The notes under the pieces are model-generated. The model was not told the DNA's origin, did no database searches, and was given only the letters and a program-made list of their open reading frames with translations. From contig JAZQMK010000057.1 of assembly GCA_045543455.1 (NCBI GenBank), forward strand, positions 1 to 64,000: a DNA stretch of 64,000 bases, given 5' to 3'. The DNA comes from SIG291 sp045543455 (lineage in GTDB: Bacteria; Bacillota; Clostridia; Lachnospirales; Lachnospiraceae). The translations under genes were made by a program, and so were the position numbers. Shown one piece after another: positions 34,473 through 41,438 of this stretch (position 1 is its first letter; every line of letters starts with the position of its first letter).

Positions 34473-34656
34473 GATATGCTGTAATGATAAATGCAGTGGC
34501 AAATACTTATTGCATCCAAAGGAATTAAAAGAAATCCCAAAGATAAAAGAAAAAGAGTTGGAACAAAATCCTAATAGGACTTTTATTTTGGTTGATAGTC
34601 CTAGCAGTGGAGAAATTTTTACACGATTCAAAGAACTACACGTAATAGATAATTAA
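34465..34656 (+). CDS. small Cys-rich hypothetical protein, 63 aa
   Basis: Overlaps the previous stop by eight bases. N-terminal MCKICCNDKC gives four Cys in ten residues, a possible metal site. No family recognised. Confidence 0.6.
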   Translation: MCKICCNDKCSGKYLLHPKELKEIPKIKEKELEQNPNRTFILVDSPSSGEIFTRFKELHVIDN

Positions 34657-34696
34657 AATAAAAAGCAGGCATTAAAGCAGAATGGAGAGTGATTGT

Positions 34697-34891
34697 ATGG
34701 CAGTATTGATAATCTTATTTATTAAAATATCCATAACACTATTTTGGATATGCGACATTTTGAACATGCCGTTTATGGAAATGTTCGATACTACATATCC
34801 GCTGAATACATTGTTTTGGATTTTGTTTTTTGCCTTTTGTGGCGGTATCAATATATCTATTTCTTACGAAGATGAGCAGATGGGAGAGTGA
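34697..34891 (+). CDS. small membrane protein, 64 aa
   Basis: Two predicted membrane helices (about 3-20 and 28-50). GGAGAG lies eight bases before this ATG, preferred over an earlier ATG that precedes the site. Function unknown. Confidence 0.62.
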   Translation: MAVLIILFIKISITLFWICDILNMPFMEMFDTTYPLNTLFWILFFAFCGGINISISYEDEQMGE

Positions 34892-34895
34892 GAGA

Positions 34896-35084
34896 ATGAA
34901 TTATAAAGAACAAGTTGAAAATCTTAGAACAAGCATAGCAGAATTAAAAGAAGATATTTCCACCCTTAATAACAATATATCCGAATTTGAAAAAATATTA
35001 GATTCTATAAATAGTGAAGAAGATATAGAAAAGTATATGTATTTCGATATTGAAAATGGATTGAAACACATTGAATTGTATTAG
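34896..35084 (+). CDS. coiled-coil hypothetical protein, 62 aa
   Basis: Start after GGGAGAGTGAGAGA. A heptad-like helix YKEQVENLRTSIAELKEDIS continues to about residue 35. No family recognised. Confidence 0.62.
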   Translation: MNYKEQVENLRTSIAELKEDISTLNNNISEFEKILDSINSEEDIEKYMYFDIENGLKHIELY

Positions 35085-35099
35085 CAAAGGAGAATGAGT

Positions 35100-35525
35100 A
35101 TGACAGAGAATGAAGCAAATATGAGTATAAAATATGCAGTTTGTGTACTTGAAGCAATAGGAAATGGGTTGACTTTAAGCAACGAAAATGACAGAGAAGA
35201 TGCGTGTGTTTTAGCAATCAAAGCCATTGATGAATTACAACAGTACAGAGCAATCGGCACGATGGAAGAAATAAAATCAGAGCATAAAGAACTCATTGAA
35301 TTATCAAGAAGATACTTAAAAGATACTAACGAATTAATTAAGTATCAGGAAATCGGAACAGTGGAAGAATTTAAGGCTTTGAAAGAAATAACTGTTACAC
35401 AAAGCGATATAAATGCCTTTAAAGCATACATAGATGATTGTATGGATGATGTTGCTTTTGGAAATACAGATTGGAATCATAGTTTAGCACTTGCTTTGAA
35501 ATGTATGGAATTGCATAAAACTTAA
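35100..35525 (+). CDS. hypothetical phage protein with two IGTxEE motifs
   Basis: 141 aa. Contains QQYRAIGTMEEIK and KYQEIGTVEEFK, a duplicated motif also found in two other proteins of this prophage (37756, 38600). ATG chosen seven bases after AAAGGAG. Helical, acidic; function unknown. Confidence 0.68.
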   Translation: MTENEANMSIKYAVCVLEAIGNGLTLSNENDREDACVLAIKAIDELQQYRAIGTMEEIKSEHKELIELSRRYLKDTNELIKYQEIGTVEEFKALKEITVTQSDINAFKAYIDDCMDDVAFGNTDWNHSLALALKCMELHKT

Positions 35526-35546
35526 TTGGCAATGAAAGGAGAAGAT

Positions 35547-35882
35547 ATGAGAACAATACCAGAAGTAGCAGAAGATATTAAAAGTATTTTAAACAATATA
35601 GAACGCACAGAAGAATGTACAGGCGAAACACTTGTAGATATCAATGAATTGGTGGATGAAATTCTTACAATTAGCTGCTGTAGTAACACAACCGAAATCA
35701 GAAACAAGGCTATTGATGAATTTTCAGAACGGATGTGCGATAGAAGTTGCCAGGAATCGTTCAGGGCGATAATAAATAGTGTACCTGATGATATCTTAAC
35801 GCAAGATGCCGTTGCGGATTTAGTATGGGAAGTGGCAGAGCAGATGAAGGCAGGTGGCAACAGTGAAAATACAGAAAATTGA
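35547..35882 (+). CDS. hypothetical phage protein, 111 aa
   Basis: ATG behind AAAGGAGAAGAT. Acidic helices and KAIDEFSERMCDRSCQ, similar in style to the KAIDEFVSRLE segment of the 38600 protein. Its 3' end carries a variant of the repeated start module (AGGTGGCAACAG). Confidence 0.65.
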   Translation: MRTIPEVAEDIKSILNNIERTEECTGETLVDINELVDEILTISCCSNTTEIRNKAIDEFSERMCDRSCQESFRAIINSVPDDILTQDAVADLVWEVAEQMKAGGNSENTEN

Positions 35883-36003
35883 AGATGATTTAGCCATTGA
35901 TATATTACCGACTATAACATATATCAGGAAGAAAAGGCGAAACAATATATTAAATTACAAAATATATTTTGGTTGGTTGATATGGCATTTTTATATTGAA
36001 TAA
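35863..36003 (+). CDS. small basic hypothetical protein, 46 aa
   Basis: GTG start inside the variant start module, overlapping the previous gene by 20 bases. Basic middle (YIRKKRRNN) and a hydrophobic C-terminus. Moderate support only. Confidence 0.45.
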   Translation: MKIQKIEDDLAIDILPTITYIRKKRRNNILNYKIYFGWLIWHFYIE

Positions 36004-36023
36004 CGGAAGGAGCAACAAAAAGT

Positions 36024-36188
36024 ATGAAAGTGAGAGTAACTTTATTGACAGAGAATGATAAACACATGGAGTGTTCACAAGAAAAGTGTGAAGAAGCAGT
36101 AAGACAAGCATGGGAATATTTTTGTAAGGTAGCCACAAGAGCAGGAGATGTAGCAACAGTTGAAAAGGTTGAGGTGTTGGAAAGATGA
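36024..36188 (+). CDS. small hypothetical protein, 54 aa
   Basis: ATG behind GGAAGGAGCAACAAAAAGT. MKVRVTLLTENDKHMEC and AVRQAWEYFCKVATRAGD predict a beta-helix arrangement. Overlaps the next gene by four bases (ATGA). Confidence 0.63.
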   Translation: MKVRVTLLTENDKHMECSQEKCEEAVRQAWEYFCKVATRAGDVATVEKVEVLER

Positions 36189-36508
36189 GTAGCTTAATAG
36201 ATGCAATAATTGAAAGAATAAAAGAACATCAGGAAAAGGTAGGAACTGAAAGCGAAATATATCAGTTGGCACACGAACATATTATAGGTGTGATCCGATT
36301 ATTTGAAAAGGAATACAACAACGGTTGGATTTCCTGCAAGAAAAGGTTGCCTGAAAAAAATCAAGAAGTTTTAATTTGTCATTCGGATTATTCCATAGGT
36401 ATTGACCGATTCGAAGGGGAAAATATTGGTTTCGAATACGATGTTTACAATGACGTAATTGCGTGGCAGCAGTTACCTGAACCGCCGATAAAAAATGGCG
36501 ATAAATAA
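36185..36508 (+). CDS. DUF551-like phage protein
   Basis: 107 aa. The C-terminal half NGWISCKKRLPEKNQEVLICHSD through VIAWQQLPEPP matches the DUF551 pattern (WI..RLP ... W.PLPEPP). The N-terminal half is helical. Function of the family is unknown. Confidence 0.82.
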   Translation: MSSLIDAIIERIKEHQEKVGTESEIYQLAHEHIIGVIRLFEKEYNNGWISCKKRLPEKNQEVLICHSDYSIGIDRFEGENIGFEYDVYNDVIAWQQLPEPPIKNGDK

Positions 36509-36546
36509 CCGGCGGTAAATATACATAAAGAAAGTAGAAGTGGTTT

Positions 36547-36783
36547 ATGAGAGATTATTGTAGAAATTGTCCTATGTACTGGAATAGCAAGGATTACTGG
36601 AGCGAATGGGATGAAGGGTGTTATATTCATCTTGACGGTTGGTTTGACGGTAAAGACCATAGGTGGATTTGTAAAATGCCTAATTTTATCAAAAAAATAT
36701 ATATGAAATATTTCCAATGGAAAGAAGAAAGGTATTGGGAAAAGCATATAAAACAGTACGAAGAAGAACTTGATGAACTTTGA
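36547..36783 (+). CDS. hypothetical Cys/Trp-rich protein, 78 aa
   Basis: N-terminal MRDYCRNCPMYWN and CYIHLDGW suggest a small metal-binding domain, followed by a charged helix. No clear ribosome binding site beyond AAGTGG. No family recognised. Confidence 0.6.
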   Translation: MRDYCRNCPMYWNSKDYWSEWDEGCYIHLDGWFDGKDHRWICKMPNFIKKIYMKYFQWKEERYWEKHIKQYEEELDEL

Positions 36784-36796
36784 AAGGAGTGAGCGG

Positions 36797-37267
36797 ATGG
36801 AACAATTAAGTTTGTTTGAATATTTCAGAGCAGACGGTTGCGTAAATGATACTTTACGGATTGGGCATTGTGACACTTGCAATCTTAAATATAGGGACAC
36901 GGATAAAAGAAATGGTATTGCACATTATAAAATTCAACATCCTGATGCACCTTGTTATGGTTATCACTTTGGGCATAGAACGGATAAAGGGAATTGCAAA
37001 GGTTGGATACCTATATATGGCTTTTATGGGATATGTGCTTCTTGCCAATATAGCAATCAATTTCATTATGAGGGCGAATATGGGAAGAAACTGATAGAAG
37101 AACCAAACATTTATTGCACACATCCAAAGGGTAGCTTAAACCGACATAGTGCATTACCAGAATATGTTGTAATACATAAAAATAGATTTGACACATGGTA
37201 TCAAAATCACGAATACGATACTTGCGATAATTACAAAAAAAGAGGAGAAAGGAAATGGATTGAATGA
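36797..37267 (+). CDS. hypothetical Cys-rich protein, 156 aa
   Basis: ATG after AAAGGAGTGAGCGG. Several Cys pairs (GHCDTCNLKY, ICASCQY, NIYCTHP, DTCDNYKK) suggest one or two zinc sites. No family recognised. Confidence 0.68.
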   Translation: MEQLSLFEYFRADGCVNDTLRIGHCDTCNLKYRDTDKRNGIAHYKIQHPDAPCYGYHFGHRTDKGNCKGWIPIYGFYGICASCQYSNQFHYEGEYGKKLIEEPNIYCTHPKGSLNRHSALPEYVVIHKNRFDTWYQNHEYDTCDNYKKRGERKWIE

Positions 37268-37539
37268 AACATAGAATTATAGATTACGCAATACACGCTA
37301 TTGGACTTGACAACAAGAAACCGTATAAGCGACACGGAAAACTATTTTATAAGCCTTACAGAAACTACTATGATGCGAGTCAATCAGATTGCGAAGTGTG
37401 GGATAGATTAGTTATAGACGGATATGCTAAGGCCGGTAAAAAAGATAGATATGGTGGTAGAATGTATTGGCTTACCAGGAGCGGATTAGATTGGCTCGGT
37501 AAACATTTAGGAATAGTAATATATGACGAAGAAGATTAG
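37264..37539 (+). CDS. hypothetical phage protein, 91 aa
   Basis: Overlaps the previous stop by four bases. HGKLFYKPYRNYYDAS and MYWLTRSGLDWLGKHLGI resemble a compact winged-helix. A small conserved phage protein of unknown function. Confidence 0.68.
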   Translation: MKHRIIDYAIHAIGLDNKKPYKRHGKLFYKPYRNYYDASQSDCEVWDRLVIDGYAKAGKKDRYGGRMYWLTRSGLDWLGKHLGIVIYDEED

Positions 37540-37555
37540 CAAGGGAAGTGATTAA

Positions 37556-37756
37556 ATGGGTAAACAAGGGAATCTTAAAATACAGCATAGGTTAGATTAT
37601 GAAAGAGATATGTTAAATGCCTTTCGTGCAGGTTTATTGGCAGCAGAAATGATTAGGCATGAATATTGGTCGGAAGATGCAAAAAAATTAGAGGAAGAAT
37701 ACGCAGAACGAAGGGGTTTTTCTCCTGAAGCGTTAGAAACAAGGAGCGTGGAATAA
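37556..37756 (+). CDS. hypothetical phage protein, 66 aa
   Basis: Helical and charged. GGGAAGTGATTAA precedes the start; stop overlaps the next start (TAATG). No family recognised. Confidence 0.62.
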   Translation: MGKQGNLKIQHRLDYERDMLNAFRAGLLAAEMIRHEYWSEDAKKLEEEYAERRGFSPEALETRSVE

Positions 37757-38379
37757 TGACAGAACAAGAAGCAATTGAATATTTTACAAATGATTTCCCA
37801 AATTATATTTTTGAAACACCGTCCGAAAAACAACTTGCATATAATACAGCAATTGAAATACTTAAAGAAATTCAAGAATATAGATCCTTAGGAACTGTTG
37901 AGGAATTAAAAGAATTAAAGAAAAAGAGCGAATGGATTCATAGCAATATAACTTTTCATAAAGACGAAATAGAATTTATTGAAAGAATTGAAAAGGCATT
38001 AGGCTTTAAATTATTTTTATGGCAAAAGACATACATTGAAAGCGGTATTTACAGAAGATACGGCAAGACAACAGCGGAATGTTTAAAGAGATTATTAGAC
38101 GTAAATGCACCGATAGATTATACTATGCGACCTGCATCTAAGAGGGAAGCTTGCCATAGGGATGCAATGTTAGAAATCAAAACGAAATTAGAAAAAGCCG
38201 GTATAGAAACAGCACCTATATTTTCAAGTATTCGTGAAAAAAAGAGATATGTTTTCGGGGTTGACCTTAGTAATACTACGGACTTTACGGCAAGCGGTGG
38301 GCAACTGTTACCTAGAATACCTAAATTTCAAACTGGCGGTACTGTAGGAAAAAGTTATATAGCGGAAAGTGAGGATTAG
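37756..38379 (+). CDS. hypothetical phage protein with terminase-like phrases
   Basis: 207 aa. The N-terminal third has the shared EYRSLGTVEELKEL motif. The middle reads LGFKLFLWQKTYI and RRYGKTTAECLKRLL. The C-terminus contains VFGVDLSNTTDFTASG, close to the nuclease-domain phrase VLGIDFSKTTDFVSA of the large terminase of the same phage. There is no complete Walker A or nuclease motif set. It may be a chimera or a decoy; function unknown. Confidence 0.65.
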   Translation: MTEQEAIEYFTNDFPNYIFETPSEKQLAYNTAIEILKEIQEYRSLGTVEELKELKKKSEWIHSNITFHKDEIEFIERIEKALGFKLFLWQKTYIESGIYRRYGKTTAECLKRLLDVNAPIDYTMRPASKREACHRDAMLEIKTKLEKAGIETAPIFSSIREKKRYVFGVDLSNTTDFTASGGQLLPRIPKFQTGGTVGKSYIAESED

Positions 38380-38382
38380 CAG

Positions 38383-38589
38383 ATGAAAGAAGTAAAACAT
38401 TATATCTGTGAAATATGCGGCACAGAATACAACGATAAGAGCAAGGCACAAAGATGCGAAAAAGGACATTGCAAACCTATTGAGATTGTAAAGTGCAGAT
38501 ATTTAAGCATTGACAATAACCTTAAAGGTTATCCATTAGAAATTACAGTTAAAATGGCAGACGGAACAGAACAAAAATATAAAAGGTAG
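38383..38589 (+). CDS. small zinc-ribbon protein, 68 aa
   Basis: HYICEICGTEYNDKSKAQRCEKGHC is a C2C2/C2H-like zinc site. It starts three bases after the previous stop and overlaps the following repeated start module. Confidence 0.68.
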   Translation: MKEVKHYICEICGTEYNDKSKAQRCEKGHCKPIEIVKCRYLSIDNNLKGYPLEITVKMADGTEQKYKR

Positions 38590-38599
38590 GTGGCAGCAG

Positions 38600-39091
38600 A
38601 TGACAGAACAAGAAGCAATCAAACTTATGCTAAATGAAATTGAATGTATCAATACAGCAGACCGTAACGAATGTAATAGGGATTGTGCATCTTGCAGTTT
38701 AGTAAAAGGAATAGATGAACTACTTGAAGCTTATAGTACGGCTATAAAAGCACTTGAAGAAATCCACCGACAGAAAACAAAAGTTGGAATGTTTGTTACT
38801 CTTGAAGAAAGAGCAATGATTTCAGAAAGATTTGCAAGACTTGAAGAATATCAATCTATCGGCACGGTGGAAGAATTTACTTACTCAAAAAGAATGCTTC
38901 ATATGGTGGAATTAGCATCTGAACATATAGAAAAGGAAAAGCAAGAAATCAGAGCAAAGGCTATTGATGAATTTGTCAGTAGATTAGAAAAACATACACA
39001 AGAGAATTGGATAGACCATCAGGAGTACGGAATAACTTGGAGTGATATTGAAAGAATCGCAGAGCAGATAAAGGCAGGTGGCAGCAGATGA
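38600..39091 (+). CDS. hypothetical phage protein with IGTVEE motif
   Basis: 163 aa. Contains LEEYQSIGTVEEF and ends IKAGGSR, the tail created by the next start module. Its start is also set by that module. A Cys cluster NRDCASCSLV lies near residue 30. Helical, acidic; function unknown. Confidence 0.68.
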   Translation: MTEQEAIKLMLNEIECINTADRNECNRDCASCSLVKGIDELLEAYSTAIKALEEIHRQKTKVGMFVTLEERAMISERFARLEEYQSIGTVEEFTYSKRMLHMVELASEHIEKEKQEIRAKAIDEFVSRLEKHTQENWIDHQEYGITWSDIERIAEQIKAGGSR

Positions 39092-39222
39092 ACTGGAACA
39101 AAGCAAACAGAGTACTTGATGACGTGATTTACATAAGTGCAATTATAATTTTACCATTATGGATTTTAGAGATAATCGGAATATGCGAAATAGTCAGAAA
39201 GGTAGGTGGAAGGAATGAATAA
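39088..39222 (+). CDS. small membrane protein, 44 aa
   Basis: ATG from the repeated start module. One membrane helix (VIYISAIIILPLWILEIIGI). Its stop overlaps the next start codon. Function unknown. Confidence 0.58.
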   Translation: MNWNKANRVLDDVIYISAIIILPLWILEIIGICEIVRKVGGRNE

Positions 39223-39382
39223 ATGTATATGTGACTTTTGCGAAAAGAAGCAAGCAGACAGAAGATACAAAGTCAGAAGAACATATTTGACATTTCCATT
39301 TACGAAAAATGAAAAAGTGGATATTTGCGACGATTGCTATATTGCATTGTTTGTCAGAAAGGCAGGTGGCAGCAGATGTTAG
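39215..39382 (+). CDS. small zinc-binding protein, 55 aa
   Basis: CICDFC and CDDC pairs about 30 residues apart form a likely zinc site. AGGTGGAAGGA precedes the start and its own tail reads KAGGSRC from the next start module. Confidence 0.6.
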   Translation: MNKCICDFCEKKQADRRYKVRRTYLTFPFTKNEKVDICDDCYIALFVRKAGGSRC

Positions 39383-39723
39383 AATTTAGTAGTAGCACAT
39401 ATCCAAAAGCAAGGAAAGAATATAAATGTGATTTGTGTGGGCAGAAAATCCGAAAAGGCGAGAGATACCATAGGTTTAGAGGTAAGTATGACGGAGATTT
39501 TTATGATGATAAAATTCATTCGTTGTGTCAAAGAATTATAAATGCTTATTGTGAAGCTGTAGATGAAAGAGAATATACATATGATGCTATTTGTGATTGG
39601 CTTCACGATAATTATTGTATTGATTGCGAACATTATGATTATGAAAATGGAGAGTGTGATGCGTTTGCGTTAAGCTGTCCACTCATAAGAAAACATTTCG
39701 AAAAGGAAGGTGGCAGCAGATGA
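39376..39723 (+). CDS. hypothetical Cys-rich phage protein, 115 aa
   Basis: ATG from the repeated start module, rejecting a longer in-frame opening. YKCDLCGQKIRKGERYHRFRG and NYCIDCEHYDYENGECDAF indicate two zinc sites, the first resembling the treble-clef start of an HNH protein. The C-terminus is KEGGSR from the next module. Confidence 0.68.
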   Translation: MLEFSSSTYPKARKEYKCDLCGQKIRKGERYHRFRGKYDGDFYDDKIHSLCQRIINAYCEAVDEREYTYDAICDWLHDNYCIDCEHYDYENGECDAFALSCPLIRKHFEKEGGSR

Positions 39724-40178
39724 CAGCTAAAGAATATCTTCAAAGGGTTAGAAAGTTAGATGCAATGATAGAAGCGGATATGTCAGAGTTGGAACAATTA
39801 GAAGCACTTGCAACGAAGATAACGGCTATGTTAGGCGACGAAAAAGTTCAAACCTCACGCAACAAAGAAAAAATGGCAGATTGTACAGTAAAAATAGTTA
39901 TGATGAAACAAAAAATAAACGCTGAAATTGATGAACTGGTAGATCTAAAAGAAGAGGTAAAACAATTAATATTTTCAGCATGTGAATCTAATTGCGTTAA
40001 ACTATTAACTAAACGATACCTGGGCGAACTTAATGAGATTACGCAAAAGATAGAATATAGAACGTGGGAACAGATAGCGGTTGACTTAGACCTAACATAT
40101 CAATGGGTATCAGACGGACTACATAAAAAGGCATTGGCAGCAGTTCAGAAAAAAATTGATGAAATTTACAATACTTGA
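39720..40178 (+). CDS. DUF1492 / ArpU-like late transcription regulator
   Basis: 152 aa. A coiled N-terminal half (residues 10-85) is followed by a sigma-region-4-like helix-turn-helix: LLTKRYLGELNEITQKIEYRTWEQIAVDLDLTYQWVSDGLHKKAL. Proteins of the DUF1492/ArpU/RinA group sit just before the packaging genes and activate late transcription; the position here is the same. Start from the repeated module. Confidence 0.83.
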   Translation: MTAKEYLQRVRKLDAMIEADMSELEQLEALATKITAMLGDEKVQTSRNKEKMADCTVKIVMMKQKINAEIDELVDLKEEVKQLIFSACESNCVKLLTKRYLGELNEITQKIEYRTWEQIAVDLDLTYQWVSDGLHKKALAAVQKKIDEIYNT

Positions 40179-40184
40179 TAGAAG

Positions 40185-40215
40185 TTGATATTGAAGATGT
40201 GATATTATGTATAAT
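40185..40215 (+). promoter_or_regulatory. possible late promoter
   Basis: TTGATA, 19 bases, TATAAT, directly after the DUF1492 gene. The long spacing would suit activator dependence. GATGTGAT and ATCAC half sites flank the -10. Confidence 0.4.
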
Positions 40216-40279
40216 GTGAAAAACATCACAAATGTCCATAATAAATTTTCCTTTCATATAGTACCTCTTATATGTTTTT

Positions 40280-40320
40280 GCCTAGTGGGATTCGTCAAAG
40301 TTCCGCTAGGCATTTTTATT
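40280..40320 (+). terminator. intrinsic terminator before packaging genes
   Basis: GCCTAGTGG ... CCGCTAGGC with a 20-base loop region, followed by ATTTTTATT. It would end the early transcript, or the short transcript from the late promoter unless antiterminated. Confidence 0.75.
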
Positions 40321-40349
40321 AGGAAAATGATAAAAGGTAGGTGTAGAAG

Positions 40350-40484
40350 ATGATAGAAGTAGATTGTAGAAAATGTAAAAATTGCACTGGATATTCTTGC
40401 AAAAAGTATGGGAATAAAGCAGATAAAGCCGTAAGCAAATGTGCGGAAGATAATTTTAAAAACTATAAAAAGAAATGTGATTAA
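40350..40484 (+). CDS. small Cys-rich protein, 44 aa
   Basis: CRKCKNC followed by three more Cys gives a likely zinc or iron-sulfur site. AGGTAGGTGTAGAAG lies upstream. No family recognised. Confidence 0.58.
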   Translation: MIEVDCRKCKNCTGYSCKKYGNKADKAVSKCAEDNFKNYKKKCD

Positions 40485-40503
40485 AACTTAAGGAAGTAAC
40501 ATT

Positions 40504-40866
40504 GTGAGAGTGCCTAAAGATATACCTTTAGCGGTATGGATAAGACAGCTATATAAACAAGATAAAATATATTTATTTTATAAAACAGATGATTGGTTAG
40601 AGTTAAGGCAAAGAGTTCTTGATGATAACCACAATGAATGTATTGAATGTGTCAAGGTGGGTAAATATTCCGAAGCGGATTGTGTACACCATATTAATGA
40701 GGTAAGGGATAGACCGGACTTAGCTTTGAGTAGATACTACACGGATAATAATGGACAAAGACAACCTAATCTTGTGCCATTATGTAATGCTTGCCACAAT
40801 ATTATTCACGATAAATTTTCAAAATTTTACAATAAAGACAAGTTTATCAACGAAGAGCGTTGGTAA
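40504..40866 (+). CDS. HNH endonuclease of the packaging module
   Basis: 120 aa. The zinc-binding HNH core has CIECVKVGKYSEADCVHHINEVRD and LVPLCNACHNIIHD. In HK97-type phages the HNH protein beside cos works with terminase in genome cleavage. GTG start after AAGGAAGTAAC. It lies directly before a C/G-tract region and terS. Confidence 0.92.
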   Translation: MRVPKDIPLAVWIRQLYKQDKIYLFYKTDDWLELRQRVLDDNHNECIECVKVGKYSEADCVHHINEVRDRPDLALSRYYTDNNGQRQPNLVPLCNACHNIIHDKFSKFYNKDKFINEERW

Positions 40867-40877
40867 TAGGGTTTGTT

Positions 40878-40965
40878 ATACCCCCCACTACCCCCTATGG
40901 GGGTTTGGGTAAAAACCTCTCACAACGGGGGGAAATCAAGACAAGTCAAAAATTTTTCCCCCATC
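40878..40965. other. probable cos packaging region
   Basis: Between HNH and terS, a GC-rich island in AT-rich DNA holds CCCCCC (40881), ACCCCC-TAT-GGGGGT (40890-40903), GGGGGG (40927-40932) and CCCCC (40958). HNH-terS spacing and C/G tracts of this kind mark cos sites in related phages. The exact nick position cannot be read from the sequence. Confidence 0.6.
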
Positions 40966-40994
40966 AAATTTTTCAAAGAAAGGAAGTGAAAAAA

Positions 40995-41438
40995 ATGCCA
41001 AACAATCCAGAACCGATTGATCTAATAATTGCCAAAGGTAAAAAACACTTGACAAAAAAAGAAATCAGGGAAAGAAAAGAGTCTGAATTGAAAGTGCCTT
41101 TTGTTGATGTAAGACCGCCAACATATTTGAACACTAAACAGCGAAAGAAATTTAAAGAGATTGCTAATAAATTATTAGCACTTGGGATAATGTCTGAATT
41201 AGATGTTGATTGCTTGGCTAGATATATTATTTCACAGGACCTTTATTTGATATATTCAGCATCAATAACATCAGCTATTGCAAATGATGACATGATATCA
41301 TTGAAAGATATACAGAATATGCAAGATAAAGCATTCAAGCAAGCACAAACAGCGGCAAGGGATTTAGGCCTTACAATAACAAGCCGCTGCAAAATAGTTG
41401 TTCCACCACCGCCAGAAGAAGATGATGATGAATTGTAG
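40995..41438 (+). CDS. terS: terminase small subunit, P27 family
   Basis: 147 aa. Blocks PPTYLNTKQRKKFKEIANKLLALGIMSELDVDCLARYI and AARDLGLTITSRCKI are typical of phage terminase_4/P27 small subunits, which recognise the packaging site. ATG behind AAAGGAAGTGAAAAA; the longer in-frame opening crosses cos and is rejected. An acidic tail ends the protein. Confidence 0.9.
   Translation: MPNNPEPIDLIIAKGKKHLTKKEIRERKESELKVPFVDVRPPTYLNTKQRKKFKEIANKLLALGIMSELDVDCLARYIISQDLYLIYSASITSAIANDDMISLKDIQNMQDKAFKQAQTAARDLGLTITSRCKIVVPPPPEEDDDEL

Noticed and set aside
40860..40994. Extended terS start covering the C/G-tract region
   Set aside because: Would make the cos-like region coding with no ribosome binding site; the ATG at 40995 has a good one.
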